From positions 1 through 64,000 of the forward strand of contig ONLU01000011.1 of assembly GCA_900318795.1 (NCBI GenBank): 64,000 nucleotides of DNA, in the 5' to 3' direction. Under the pieces are notes generated by a model. The model was not told the DNA's origin. It was given only the letters and a program-made list of their open reading frames with translations, and made no database searches. The DNA is from an uncultured Prevotellaceae bacterium (GTDB lineage Bacteria > Bacteroidota > Bacteroidia > Bacteroidales > Bacteroidaceae). The position numbers were made by a program, and so were the translations under genes. Of this stretch, positions 24,608 to 34,444 are shown piece after piece (the first letter of the stretch is position 1; each line of letters opens with the position of its first letter).

Positions 24608-26380
24608 ATGAAAGACTTTCTTAAGTATGTATTGGCCACGGTCACAGGTATCATCCTGCTGACAGTAATTATGGGCATCCTGGCAACCATCTCGATGGTA
24701 GGAATTGCAGCTTCCAGCGCAAGTAGTACCAAGGTTGAGGAGAATTCGGTCTTTACCCTGATGCTCTCTGGGCAACTGGACGAGCGTGCAGAAGAGAATC
24801 CACTCAGTATGCTGAGTGGTCAGATCAGTGAGAACGTGGGACTGGACGACATCATCTCATCTATTCGCAAAGCCAAGGAAAACGAAGACATCAAAGGCAT
24901 CTACATTGAGGCTGGTATCTTCAGTTCTGACTCACCCGCATCATCACACGCCATCCGCGAGGCACTGATTGATTTCAAAAAGTCAGGCAAGTGGATTGTG
25001 GCCTACGCCGATTCATACGAGCAATCCTCATATTATATATGTAGCGTGGCCGACAAGATGTTCCTGAATCCCCAAGGAATGGTCGACTGGCATGGACTTG
25101 GTGCAACCCCCTACTTTGTCAAGGATCTGCTGGCGAAACTGGGTATCAAGGTACAACTTTGCAAGGTAGGCAAGTACAAGAGTGCCCCTGAAATGCTGAC
25201 GGCTGACGGCATGAGTGAGCCCAACCGTGAACAAGTCACAGCCTATATCAACGGTATCTGGCAGGTGATGCTGAAAGAGGTGGCCGAGAGTCGCAAGATT
25301 GCCGTTGACTCACTGAATGCCTATGCTGACCGCTTCATAGCGCTATCCAAACCTGAAGACTACGTCAAATTAAAGTTAGTGGACAAACTACTTTATACCG
25401 ACGAGGTGAAAGGCGAAATCAAGAAGATGCTCAAGATAGACGCTGACGAGAGTTTCCCACAACTCACGCTGAAAGACATGGAAAACGTCAAGGGCAAGAA
25501 GAAGGAAGGTGACCAAGTGGCAGTCTACTATGCCTATGGAGACATCGTCGACTCTGACACGGGCGACATGACCGACCAAGAACACAGTATTGTGGCCAGC
25601 AAGGTTTGTAAGGACCTGGAGAAACTCGCTGAGGATGACGACGTCAAGGCAGTCGTACTGCGCGTCAACTCTCCCGGAGGTTCCGCCTACGCTTCTGAGC
25701 AGATTTGGCACGCCATGACGAACCTGAAAGCCAAGAAGCCTGTTGTGGTTTCCATGGGTGGCTACGCTGCTTCTGGCGGTTACTACATCAGTTGCCCGGC
25801 AAACTACATCATTGCTGAGCCTACCACCATTACGGGCAGCATTGGCATCTTCGGCATGTTCCCAGACTTCAGCGGACTATTGACTGAAAAACTGGGTATT
25901 AAGTTCGACGAAGTAAAGACCAACAAACATGCAGCCTTTGGCACTATGTCACGTCCATTCAACGCTGAGGAGATGGCTCTGCTGGAGCAGTATATAGACC
26001 GAGGCTACCAACTATTCCGCAAGCGTGTGGCAGATGGTCGCAAGCAATCTGTCGAGGCCATCGAAGAAATAGCCCAGGGACGTGTATGGCTGGCCTACGA
26101 TGCCTTGAAGAACAAACTAGTCGACGAAATCGGAAGTCTTGACAAAGCCATTGAGAAGGCTGCCAAACTGGCTAAACTTAGCGAGTATCACGCCACCTGC
26201 TACCCTGAGCCTACAAACTGGTTTGACGCTCTGATGAATCAGGGCAACAAGGGAAGTTATCTTGACAGTCACCTGCGTACGGCTTTAGGTGAATACTATG
26301 AGCCGTTCACCTATGTCAAGAACATCCGTCATCAGAACGCCATTCAGGCACGTCTGCCCTATTACCTTATTATAAAATAA
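24608..26380 (+). CDS. sppA: Signal peptide peptidase SppA, long (67-kDa) form
   Basis: 590 residues with one N-terminal membrane helix (about 8-36) and two tandem ClpP-fold halves. The first half gives the Lys general base (LCKVGKYKSAPEM, about 184-196), the second the nucleophilic Ser in GGYAASGGYYIS (about 382-393). This arrangement is that of E. coli-type SppA, which degrades leftover signal peptides in the membrane. It starts the + strand run sppA-lpxK-punA-thiL; lpxK follows after 19 bp. Confidence 0.93.
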   Translation: MKDFLKYVLATVTGIILLTVIMGILATISMVGIAASSASSTKVEENSVFTLMLSGQLDERAEENPLSMLSGQISENVGLDDIISSIRKAKENEDIKGIYIEAGIFSSDSPASSHAIREALIDFKKSGKWIVAYADSYEQSSYYICSVADKMFLNPQGMVDWHGLGATPYFVKDLLAKLGIKVQLCKVGKYKSAPEMLTADGMSEPNREQVTAYINGIWQVMLKEVAESRKIAVDSLNAYADRFIALSKPEDYVKLKLVDKLLYTDEVKGEIKKMLKIDADESFPQLTLKDMENVKGKKKEGDQVAVYYAYGDIVDSDTGDMTDQEHSIVASKVCKDLEKLAEDDDVKAVVLRVNSPGGSAYASEQIWHAMTNLKAKKPVVVSMGGYAASGGYYISCPANYIIAEPTTITGSIGIFGMFPDFSGLLTEKLGIKFDEVKTNKHAAFGTMSRPFNAEEMALLEQYIDRGYQLFRKRVADGRKQSVEAIEEIAQGRVWLAYDALKNKLVDEIGSLDKAIEKAAKLAKLSEYHATCYPEPTNWFDALMNQGNKGSYLDSHLRTALGEYYEPFTYVKNIRHQNAIQARLPYYLIIK

Positions 26381-26399
26381 AAGAAGGAAGGAAAAGAGC

Positions 26400-27569
26400 A
26401 TGGAAGGCGACTTCATCAAGATCAACAAATGGCTATTGCCGCTGAGCTGGTTTTACGGCATCGGCGTCAAGTTCAGAAACCTCCTGTTTGAGATGGGTGT
26501 CCTAAAGTCTCGTTCCTTCAATGTTCCAGTCATATCCGTCGGCAACATCACCGTAGGAGGAACAGGCAAGACTCCTCACACAGAATACCTGGGCCGCCTG
26601 CTAAGGGACTATTTCAACGTTGCCATCCTCAGCCGGGGATACAAACGGAAAAGCAAGGGATTCCTTGTTGCCAGCGCCCACACCACCATGCAGGAGATTG
26701 GCGACGAACCATACCAGATGAAGCAAAAGTTCGCCGACATCACAGTTGCAGTTGACAAAGACCGCTGTCACGGTATTGAACAGCTATCGGAACAGAACAA
26801 ACAGTTGGATGTTGTGCTCTTGGACGACGCCTTCCAGCACAGATATGTCAAGCCAGGCATCAACATCTTACTAGTAGACTATCACCGGCTTATCATCTAC
26901 GACAAGCTATTGCCAGCAGGCAGGTTGCGCGAGCCTATGAACGGCAAGGACCGCGCTGACATCGTCATCGTCACCAAGTGTCCGAAGGACCTGAAGCCGA
27001 TGGAGTTCCGCGTCATCACCAAAGCAATGAGCCTCTATCCATACCAGCAGTTGTTCTTCACGACCCTGGTGTATGACGAGCTAAAGCCTGTGTTCGCTGG
27101 CAACAAACAGGCTTTGACGCTGTCGCAACTGAAGGACCGGAACGTACTGCTACTCACGGGTATTGCCTCACCAGAACAACTGGAGCATGACCTCTCTCCG
27201 CTAACTCATCTGACACCATTGGCCTTCAACGACCATCACCAGTTCAACAAGAAAGATATCACACTCATCAACGACACTTTTGCATCCATGCAGGGTCCCA
27301 AGTGCATCATCACAACCGAGAAAGACGCTACCCGCATGCAGACCGTTGAAGGATTCAGCGATGAGGTGCGTCAGCATACTTTTGTGATACCAGTCCGCAT
27401 TGAATTCATGCTGGAGCAAGAAGAAACATTCAACAAATACATTATTGGCTATGTACGTAAAAATTCAAGAAACAGCATCCTGGTTAAAAGAAAGGATGAC
27501 ATCAAGCCCCAAGACAGCAATCATTCTGGGGACAGGCCTCGGACAATTAGCTTCCGAGATAACAGATAA
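26400..27569 (+). CDS. lpxK: Tetraacyldisaccharide 4'-kinase
   Basis: 389 residues. It adds the 4'-phosphate to the lipid A precursor at the inner membrane. VISVGNITVGGTGKTPHTEYL carries the P-loop (GGTGKTP) and SRGYKRKSKGF the family motif; DDAFQHRYVKPGINILLVDY is the other conserved block. The C-terminal stretch after YVRKNSRNSIL (about 40 residues ending RPRTISFRDNR) is encoded by bases that also encode the start of punA in another frame. Confidence 0.93.
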   Translation: MEGDFIKINKWLLPLSWFYGIGVKFRNLLFEMGVLKSRSFNVPVISVGNITVGGTGKTPHTEYLGRLLRDYFNVAILSRGYKRKSKGFLVASAHTTMQEIGDEPYQMKQKFADITVAVDKDRCHGIEQLSEQNKQLDVVLLDDAFQHRYVKPGINILLVDYHRLIIYDKLLPAGRLREPMNGKDRADIVIVTKCPKDLKPMEFRVITKAMSLYPYQQLFFTTLVYDELKPVFAGNKQALTLSQLKDRNVLLLTGIASPEQLEHDLSPLTHLTPLAFNDHHQFNKKDITLINDTFASMQGPKCIITTEKDATRMQTVEGFSDEVRQHTFVIPVRIEFMLEQEETFNKYIIGYVRKNSRNSILVKRKDDIKPQDSNHSGDRPRTISFRDNR

Positions 27570-28332
27570 GACGGAATTTCCGTATAGTGAGATACCCAAC
27601 TTCCCCGTGTCTACGGTAGAAGGCCATTCAGGCAAGCTCATCTTCGGCAAACTGGGTGGTGTTGACATCCTTGCCATGCAGGGACGTTTCCACTACTATG
27701 AAGGCTACTCTATGAAGGAGGTGACATTCCCCGTTCGCGTGATGTATGAGCTGGGCATAAAAACGCTTTTCGTATCCAATGCTGCTGGAGGCATGAACCC
27801 AGCCTTCAAGATTGGCGACCTAATGATTATTACTGACCATATCAACTTGTTCCCGGAGCATCCACTGCGCGGCAAGAACTTCCCCACAGGTCCTCGTTTC
27901 CCCGATATGCACGAAACCTATGACCTCAACCTCATCAAGGAAGCCGCTACCATTGCCAAAGAGAGAAAAATACGCATCACTTATGGTGTATACGTAGGTG
28001 TGCAGGGACCGACCTTCGAAACTCCTGCAGAATACAAAATGTACCGCTTGCTGGGTGGCGACGCCGTGGGTATGTCAACAGTACCGGAGGTCATCGTGGC
28101 TCACCATTGCGGCATCCGAACGTTCGGTGTATCCGTCATCACCGACTTGGGCGGCTTTGACACTCCCGTAGAAGTCAGCCACGAAGAAGTGCAGGAAGCC
28201 GCCAACAAGGCACAGCCGTTTATGACTGAGATCATGCGACAAATGATTATCCGTTCAGAAAGTTTTTCTACCAATTCCATAGAACAAAATAATACAGAGC
28301 ACCCCACAGAAGCATGGAAATCCAAAAAATAG
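27451..28332 (+). CDS. Purine-nucleoside phosphorylase (PNP family 2)
   Basis: 293 residues from the ATG at 27451 (MYVKIQETASWLKERM); an in-frame ATG at 27400 would add 17 unlikely residues. It splits purine nucleosides with phosphate for base salvage. Family motifs: ILGTGLGQLA, FPVSTVEGHSGKL (phosphate), GRFHYYEGYSM, VSNAAGGMNPAF, and VGVQGPTFETPAEYKM. The first 119 bases overlap the 3' end of lpxK in a different frame; its last 19 bases overlap thiL. Confidence 0.93.
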   Translation: MYVKIQETASWLKERMTSSPKTAIILGTGLGQLASEITDKTEFPYSEIPNFPVSTVEGHSGKLIFGKLGGVDILAMQGRFHYYEGYSMKEVTFPVRVMYELGIKTLFVSNAAGGMNPAFKIGDLMIITDHINLFPEHPLRGKNFPTGPRFPDMHETYDLNLIKEAATIAKERKIRITYGVYVGVQGPTFETPAEYKMYRLLGGDAVGMSTVPEVIVAHHCGIRTFGVSVITDLGGFDTPVEVSHEEVQEAANKAQPFMTEIMRQMIIRSESFSTNSIEQNNTEHPTEAWKSKK

Positions 28333-29414
28333 GAGAATTTGGTTTGATAGAGCGTCTGACTAAGGACATCAAACCCCAAAATACATCTACCAAGTACGGC
28401 GTAGGCGATGACTGCGCCGTACTTCACTATCCCGACAGCGAAGTGCTCATTACTACCGACATGCTGATGGAGGGTGTGCACTTCGACTTGACTTACATCG
28501 ACTTGCAACACCTAGGCTACAAGTCGGCTATGGTTAATATCAGTGACATCTTTGCCATGAACGGCACTCCACGCCAGCTGACAGTTTCATTGGCACTCAG
28601 TAAGCGCTTTACAGTAGAGGATATGGAACAGTTCTACTCTGGACTGCGTCTGGCCTGTGATAAATGGGGCGTAGACATCGTGGGAGGCGACACCACCAGC
28701 AGTTATACGGGTTTGGCAATCAGCATCACATGTATCGGGGAAGCCCGAAAGGAAGACATCGTATACCGCAATGGTGCCAAGGAGACCGACCTCATCTGCG
28801 TCAGTGGCGACCTGGGAGCTGCCTACATGGGGCTCCAACTGCTAGAGCGTGAGAAAGCCGTATATTATGAGCAGTATAACGAGTTGCAGAAGAAGATTGC
28901 AGAGGCAAAAGCCAATGGCGACAGTCAGAAACTTTCAGCTCTCAACTCCCAGCTCTCAACTTTAGCTACACCCGACTTCGCCGGCAAGGAGTACTTGTTG
29001 CAACGACAACTGAAGACCGAAGCACGCGGCGACATCATTCAGAAACTGCGAGAAGCAGGCATCCGCCCGACATCCATGATGGATATCTCTGACGGACTGT
29101 CAAGCGAGTTGATGCATATCTGCAAGCAGAGCCATGTTGGTTGCCGCATTTTCGAGAAGCAGATTCCCATTGACTACCAGACTGCCGTGATGGCTGAGGA
29201 ACTGAACATGAACGTCACCACCTGTGCCCTCAATGGCGGAGAGGATTACGAACTGCTGTTCACCGTTCCCATTGGTGACCATGAAAAGATACAGGAGATG
29301 GAGGACGTCAAGCTAATTGGCCACATCACTAAAGAGAGTCTCGGACACGTCTTAGTGACGCGCGACGACCAGGAATTTGAGCTTAAAGCACAAGGCTGGG
29401 TACACCTAAAATAA
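28314..29414 (+). CDS. thiL: Thiamine-monophosphate kinase
   Basis: 366 residues, slightly longer than usual. It makes thiamine diphosphate from thiamine monophosphate. DDCAVLHYPDSEVLITTDML, MVNISDIFAMNGTPRQLTV, VGGDTTSS and MMDISDGLSSELMHI are the conserved AIR-synthase-type blocks with Mg-binding Asp residues. An insertion near residues 190-222 contains ALNSQLSTLA, encoded by a directly repeated AGCTCTCAACT (28937-28947 and 28951-28961). The start overlaps the end of the PNP gene. Confidence 0.93.
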   Translation: MEIQKIGEFGLIERLTKDIKPQNTSTKYGVGDDCAVLHYPDSEVLITTDMLMEGVHFDLTYIDLQHLGYKSAMVNISDIFAMNGTPRQLTVSLALSKRFTVEDMEQFYSGLRLACDKWGVDIVGGDTTSSYTGLAISITCIGEARKEDIVYRNGAKETDLICVSGDLGAAYMGLQLLEREKAVYYEQYNELQKKIAEAKANGDSQKLSALNSQLSTLATPDFAGKEYLLQRQLKTEARGDIIQKLREAGIRPTSMMDISDGLSSELMHICKQSHVGCRIFEKQIPIDYQTAVMAEELNMNVTTCALNGGEDYELLFTVPIGDHEKIQEMEDVKLIGHITKESLGHVLVTRDDQEFELKAQGWVHLK

Positions 29415-29441
29415 CTTTTTTGCAAAATAATCGGCCAAAAG

Positions 29442-29473
29442 TTTGGTCGATTCATTTTTTCTTCGTACCTTTG
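29442..29473 (+). promoter_or_regulatory. Promoter TTTG-N20-TACCTTTG of tRNA-Phe
   Basis: TTTG 29442-29445 and TACCTTTG 29466-29473, consensus spacing, 41 bp before the tRNA. Confidence 0.8.
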
Positions 29474-29514
29474 CACCCGCAATCAAGAGGATTGCCTTAG
29501 TGAAACTTAATGAT

Positions 29515-29587
29515 GGTGCCTTAGCTCAGTTGGTAGAGCATCGGACTGAAAATCCGTGTGTCCCCGGTTCGATTCCTGGAGGTACCA
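29515..29587 (+). tRNA. tRNA-Phe (anticodon GAA)
   Basis: 73 nt. Acceptor arm GGTGCCT pairs with AGGTACC (one G-U), anticodon loop CTGAAAA, T-loop TTCGATT. The terminal CCA is not encoded. The anticodon GAA reads UUU/UUC. Confidence 0.96.
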
Positions 29588-29606
29588 CTTTCCTCCTTTC
29601 ATTATG

Positions 29607-29650
29607 AACCCCTGTCTTAGAGATTTCTCTAGCAGGGGTTTTTCTTTTTT
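29607..29650 (+). terminator. Intrinsic terminator after tRNA-Phe
   Basis: AACCCCTG...CAGGGGTT stem followed by TTTCTTTTTT. Confidence 0.85.
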
Positions 29651-29714
29651 AAATAAAGTTAAAACATTCGGAAGGTTCCGACTTTTGGTACACCTTTGTT
29701 GTACCTTTGTACCC

Positions 29715-31010
29715 ATGTTGACAGAAAAGACAATGGAGAAGCTGCGTGTGCTGACGGAGTCGGCAAAGTACGATGTATCGTGCTCGTCCAGCGGCACCGT
29801 GCGCAGTGGCAAGAAAGGTATGATAGGAAATACCGTTGGCGGGGTAGGCATCTGCCACTCGTTTGCCGATGACGGGCGCTGCATCTCACTGCTGAAAATC
29901 ATGCTCACCAACCACTGTATGTACGACTGCGCCTACTGCATCAACCGACGCTCCAACGACATTCAGCGCGCCACGCTCTCAGTCAGCGAGCTGGAGGAAA
30001 TCACGATGGAGTTCTATCGGCGTAACTACATCGAAGGGCTGTTTTTGTCGAGTGGCGTCGTGCGCAATCCCGACTACACGATGGAGCGTCTGACAGCCAT
30101 CGTCCGCGACCTGCGCACCATTCACCGCTTCAATGGCTACATCCATCTGAAAGCCATCCCCGGTGCTTCCCAGGAGTTGCTCAACGAGGCCGGCCGATGG
30201 GCAGATCGCATGAGTGTCAACATTGAGATTCCCAAAGAAGAGTCGTTGAAGGCATTGGCTCCCGAAAAAGACCACCAAAGCGTTTTCCAACCCATGCGAC
30301 TCATACAAACGGGAGTACTGGAGAACAAAGAAGAGCGCAAGAAGTTCCGTCATGCTCCACGTTTTGTGCCTGCCGGACAGTCCACACAGATGATTGTAGG
30401 TGCTACGGGGGAGACTGACCAGGACATCCTCCAGATGTCATCCTCGCTCTACAAGCAGCCGTCTATGCGTCGTGTCTACTACTCGGGCTACATCAGCGTC
30501 AACACCTACGACAAGCGCCTACCCATTCTGAAGCAACCTCCTCTGGTACGCGAGAATCGGCTCTATCAGGCCGACTGGCTCCTGCGCTTCTATCATTTCA
30601 ATGTCGATGAGATAGTAGACGATGCCCACAGCCATCTGGATTTGGACATCGACCCCAAGTTGGGCTGGGCCCTGCGCCATCCGGAATACTTCCCTGTCGA
30701 CATCAACCGCGATGACTACGAGCGCATTCTCCGTGTGCCGGGCATCGGCACCAAGTCAGCCTGGCTCATTGTCAACTCACGCCGTTTCAATCATATCACC
30801 TCCTATCACCTGAAAAAGATGGGCGTTGTGATGAAGAAGGCCAAGTACTTCATTACCTGTGGCGAGTTGACCTCTACCTTCTCACAACCCATCGTAGGCA
30901 TCAACGAACTGCATCCAGAGCGGCTGCGCCCACTGCTCGCCAGCAAGTCTCAACAACGTCGTGCCGCCCAGGAGCAGCAACTGACACTGGACTTCAAAGA
31001 GACCGAATAA
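29715..31010 (+). CDS. Radical SAM protein linked to DNA repair (TIGR03916 type)
   Basis: 431 residues from the ATG at 29715; Met7 (MEKLRVLTES) is possible. The radical SAM cluster motif CMYDCAYC has Cys68, Cys72 and Cys75. KYDVSCSSSGTVRSGKKGMIG before it and the later RVPGIGTKSAWLIVNSRR (a helix-hairpin-helix DNA-binding module) mark the 'putative DNA modification/repair' radical SAM family that occurs with a DUF4130/uracil-DNA-glycosylase-like partner. That partner follows after 3 bp. A -7 box (29702-29709) ends six bases before the ATG. Confidence 0.85.
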   Translation: MLTEKTMEKLRVLTESAKYDVSCSSSGTVRSGKKGMIGNTVGGVGICHSFADDGRCISLLKIMLTNHCMYDCAYCINRRSNDIQRATLSVSELEEITMEFYRRNYIEGLFLSSGVVRNPDYTMERLTAIVRDLRTIHRFNGYIHLKAIPGASQELLNEAGRWADRMSVNIEIPKEESLKALAPEKDHQSVFQPMRLIQTGVLENKEERKKFRHAPRFVPAGQSTQMIVGATGETDQDILQMSSSLYKQPSMRRVYYSGYISVNTYDKRLPILKQPPLVRENRLYQADWLLRFYHFNVDEIVDDAHSHLDLDIDPKLGWALRHPEYFPVDINRDDYERILRVPGIGTKSAWLIVNSRRFNHITSYHLKKMGVVMKKAKYFITCGELTSTFSQPIVGINELHPERLRPLLASKSQQRRAAQEQQLTLDFKETE

Positions 31011-31013
31011 AAT

Positions 31014-31799
31014 ATGCTTGTCTATACCTTCGATCATACGTTGGACGGTGTACTGAGTGCCGTCTTCGATGCCTACTTCCGCCATCAGTCTCCCGACATG
31101 CTGATAGGTTACGGAGATCAGCTACCCCTCTTTTGCGACGAGGTATGGGAGGTCATCACCACCGACGAGAAAGCCACCAGAGTGTGGAAAGGTATGGAGA
31201 AGCACATGTCACGCGAAGCACTGCGACTCATCAGCATCAGCTGGCTGTCAGAAGAGAAAGAGCTCAGCACTCCCCTATTCCATTATATATATAAGGTATT
31301 CCAGCAGACAGGCGGCAATCAATGCAGCATCGAGCGCAACTTTTCAGACCCGGACGTGCTTTACGTCACCAACACAGCACGGCGTGTGGCTCACGAACAA
31401 TTGCGCATGAAGCAGTTCATCCGCTTCCAGAAGGCCAAGGACGGAACTTATCTGGGTGTAGTGTCGCCCGATAATGATGTGCTACCTCTCGTCATCAGCC
31501 ATTTCCAAGACCGCTTCAACGACCAACCCTGGCTAATCTATGATGCACGACGTCACTATGGCTACTACTACGATGGCAGCACCGCCACCCGCATCACCTT
31601 TGAGGACGAGACACAGATACCCTTCTCGCTGGAGAATGGCAAGTTGAACGACGCTGTGCTGAGTGATAACGACCAACTGTTCCAGGACCTGTGGCGCACC
31701 TACTTCAAGGCCATCTGTATCCGCGAACGAATGAACCCCCGCAAGCAGCTTAACGATATGCCTCGCCGCTATTGGAGGTTCATGACCGAAAAGAACTGA
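31014..31799 (+). CDS. DUF4130 partner of the radical SAM protein (TIGR03915 type)
   Basis: 261 residues. MLVYTFDHTLDGVLSAVFDAY opens the protein and RRVAHEQLRMKQFIRFQKAKDGTYL... and the C-terminal ICIRERMNPRKQLNDMPRRYWRFM are typical of the TIGR03915/DUF4130 family. In some genomes this domain is fused to a uracil-DNA-glycosylase. The conserved pairing with the radical SAM gene suggests repair of a particular DNA lesion, which is not known. The gene pair is separated by 3 bp and clearly co-transcribed. Confidence 0.83.
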   Translation: MLVYTFDHTLDGVLSAVFDAYFRHQSPDMLIGYGDQLPLFCDEVWEVITTDEKATRVWKGMEKHMSREALRLISISWLSEEKELSTPLFHYIYKVFQQTGGNQCSIERNFSDPDVLYVTNTARRVAHEQLRMKQFIRFQKAKDGTYLGVVSPDNDVLPLVISHFQDRFNDQPWLIYDARRHYGYYYDGSTATRITFEDETQIPFSLENGKLNDAVLSDNDQLFQDLWRTYFKAICIRERMNPRKQLNDMPRRYWRFMTEKN

Positions 31800-31812
31800 T
31801 TTGTTCTCTTTC

Positions 31813-34392
31813 CTATCTCAGATCAGGTAAATCTAGCCACTTCACGTAGCAGAAGTCCTGCCGGTGAGGCAGATTCTCGTTCTTCGGGAACATGCGAACC
31901 GCCGACTTGTACACGCCGAAGCGCTGGGGATACAGCGTTGCCTCGAAGGTGTAGTTATTACCTTCCTTGCCAGTCACCTCCAGCGGTTCTACATTATAGA
32001 CACGCTCTTCACCGTTCTTGTCTATATAGATGTTGACTTTCTCCAACCCGACAGCATCGTCCAGTCCCTGCTCGTTGATGACATATTTCAGATGGTACTC
32101 CTCATTGGCCACACCACCCGTTATGGGGAAGTCCCACTCACAGTTAACCACGCAAATGCCGTCCCATCGCTCGGCTACGGTTTCCTTCCACTGAGCGATG
32201 TCCTTGGCCAGACGATAGCCATCCTTCGAAAGTTCGTTAAATCGCTTAGCCTCCTTCTCATAGAACTTGCTATAGTAATCATCCAGTTGGCGCTTCATCG
32301 TGTAGTGCGGAGCAATCTGGGCGATAGAGTTCTTAATGACCTTACACCAGTCTTTCGAGATACCATTCTTATCTTTCTTATAATAAAGAGGTAATATCTC
32401 GTTCTCCAACAATGAGTAGATGGTAGCGGCATCAAGACGGTCTTGATACTCCTGATTCTGGTAGGTACGCTTCTCGGTGAGTGCCCAACCGGCACCCTCG
32501 CGATAGCCTTCCAGCCACCAGCCGTCCTTGACAGACAGGTTGACGACACCGTTCATCTCAGCCTTCTCGCCTGATGTACCCGAAGCCTCAAGCGGACGCG
32601 TCGGGGTGTTCATCCAAATGTCGACACCTGATACCAGACGACGAGCCAGCAGGAAGTCGTAATCCTCAACGAAGATAATCTTTCCCTGGAACTCGTCACG
32701 CTGCGAAATATCGAAGATGCGCTTGATAAGTCCTTGTCCAGCACCGTCAGCGGGGTGAGCCTTACCGGCGAAGAGGAACACTACCGGACGCTCTGGATTA
32801 TTGACGATACGGCTCAGACGATCGAGGTCGGTAAACAACAGGTGAGCACGCTTGTAGGTAGCAAAACGACGACAGAAGCCAATAACCAGTGCGTTGGGGT
32901 TCAGGCGCTCTGCCAGTTTAGTGATTCGCGAGGGATCATTCTGACTCTTGAGCCAAGTGGTACGGAACTGTCTTTCAATATAATAGAACAGGTTCTTCTT
33001 CATCAGCAGACGAGCCTTCCAAAGCACCTCATCAGGACAATCGTAGATACCTTTCCAACGCTCTTCGTTCGACTGGTCACTCAACAAATCCTTGTCAAGA
33101 TATTTCTCATAGACATCCTGCAGCCAACCGGTAGCCACCCATGTAGGGAAGTGAACACCATTAGTGACGTAGCCCACGTGGTTCTCCTCCGGGAAGTATC
33201 CACTCCAAATGGGGGCAAACATCTTCTGCGATACCCATCCGTGCAACATTGACACACCATTGACCTCCTGGCAGGTGTTGCAGGCAAAGGTTGACATGCA
33301 GAATTTCTCCGAGTGGTCATCGGGGTTGGTACGACCCATGCCGATGAACTCGTCCCAAGAGATGCCGAGCTTCTGAGGATAGCCGCCCATGTACTTGCCG
33401 AACAGACCCTCGTCGAAATAGTCGTGACCGGCGGGTACGGGAGTGTGGACGGTATAGAGCGAAGAGGCACGCACCAGCTCCATAGCCTGGTTGAACGTCA
33501 GGCCGTCTTCCTCAATATAGTCGCACAAACGCTGCAGATTGCAGAGTGCAGCATGACCCTCGTTGCAGTGGTAGATGTCCTTCTTGATACCGAGTTTCTT
33601 CAGCAACAGCATACCACCAATACCGAGCAGGATCTCCTGCTTCAGACGGTTCTCCCAGTCACCACCATACAGGTTATGCGTAATGGGCTTGTCGAAGTCT
33701 GAGTTCATCTCATTATCGGTATCGAGCAGATAAAGCTTCACGCGGCCTACATTGACACGCCACACATAGGCGTGCACATGATAGTTCATGTAAGGCACTT
33801 CAATGACCAGCGGATTGCCGTTCTTGTCGAGCTGGCGCTCAATGGGCAGCGAGCCGAAATTCTGCGCCTCGTAGTTAGCCACCTGCTGACCGTCCATTGA
33901 CAGGCTCTGGGTGAAGTAGCCGAAACGATAGAGGAAACCTACTGCGCACATGTCGACATTAGAGTCGCTGGCCTCCTTGACATAGTCACCAGCCAGCATA
34001 CCCAGGCCGCCAGAGTAAATCTTCAGGGCAGAGTGGATACCGTACTCCATGCAGAAATAAGCTACTGACGGACGTTTCGTATCAGGCTTCACATCCATAT
34101 ACTTACGGAACTTGGCATACACATCATTGATTCGCTTCATCAACGCCTTGTCCTTCAGGATTTCCTGCTTACGGACATGAGTCAGCCTTTGCAATAGCAT
34201 TACAGGATTATGACGCACATCATGATAGATGTCAACATCCAGTTCGCGGAACAAGTCACGAGCTTCGTGGTTCCACACCCACCACATGTTATGAGCAATC
34301 TCGCCCAGACACTTCAGCTCGTCAGGCAGTGTTGCCTTGACAGTCAACGTTCTCCACTGTGGAGCATTGACGCAATCTGCTTTGATTTTCAT
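31813..34392 (-). CDS. glgP: Alpha-glucan (glycogen) phosphorylase
   Basis: 859 residues. It releases glucose-1-phosphate from glycogen-like glucans. [20 protein letters not shown], the [12 protein letters not shown] block and the pyridoxal-phosphate lysine in [14 protein letters not shown] identify the alpha-glucan phosphorylase family with the N-terminal DUF3417-like part. The C-terminal ~110 residues form an added beta domain present in many Bacteroidota members. It is convergent with the DUF4130 gene (14-bp gap) and lies downstream of pfkA on the same strand, 52 bp apart. Confidence 0.94.
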   Translation of the reverse strand: MKIKADCVNAPQWRTLTVKATLPDELKCLGEIAHNMWWVWNHEARDLFRELDVDIYHDVRHNPVMLLQRLTHVRKQEILKDKALMKRINDVYAKFRKYMDVKPDTKRPSVAYFCMEYGIHSALKIYSGGLGMLAGDYVKEASDSNVDMCAVGFLYRFGYFTQSLSMDGQQVANYEAQNFGSLPIERQLDKNGNPLVIEVPYMNYHVHAYVWRVNVGRVKLYLLDTDNEMNSDFDKPITHNLYGGDWENRLKQEILLGIGGMLLLKKLGIKKDIYHCNEGHAALCNLQRLCDYIEEDGLTFNQAMELVRASSLYTVHTPVPAGHDYFDEGLFGKYMGGYPQKLGISWDEFIGMGRTNPDDHSEKFCMSTFACNTCQEVNGVSMLHGWVSQKMFAPIWSGYFPEENHVGYVTNGVHFPTWVATGWLQDVYEKYLDKDLLSDQSNEERWKGIYDCPDEVLWKARLLMKKNLFYYIERQFRTTWLKSQNDPSRITKLAERLNPNALVIGFCRRFATYKRAHLLFTDLDRLSRIVNNPERPVVFLFAGKAHPADGAGQGLIKRIFDISQRDEFQGKIIFVEDYDFLLARRLVSGVDIWMNTPTRPLEASGTSGEKAEMNGVVNLSVKDGWWLEGYREGAGWALTEKRTYQNQEYQDRLDAATIYSLLENEILPLYYKKDKNGISKDWCKVIKNSIAQIAPHYTMKRQLDDYYSKFYEKEAKRFNELSKDGYRLAKDIAQWKETVAERWDGICVVNCEWDFPITGGVANEEYHLKYVINEQGLDDAVGLEKVNIYIDKNGEERVYNVEPLEVTGKEGNNYTFEATLYPQRFGVYKSAVRMFPKNENLPHRQDFCYVKWLDLPDLR

Positions 34393-34444
34393 CGCTTTTA
34401 GTTTTTAGTGATTAATACTTTGTATGGCAGTTCTCTCTATTGGG

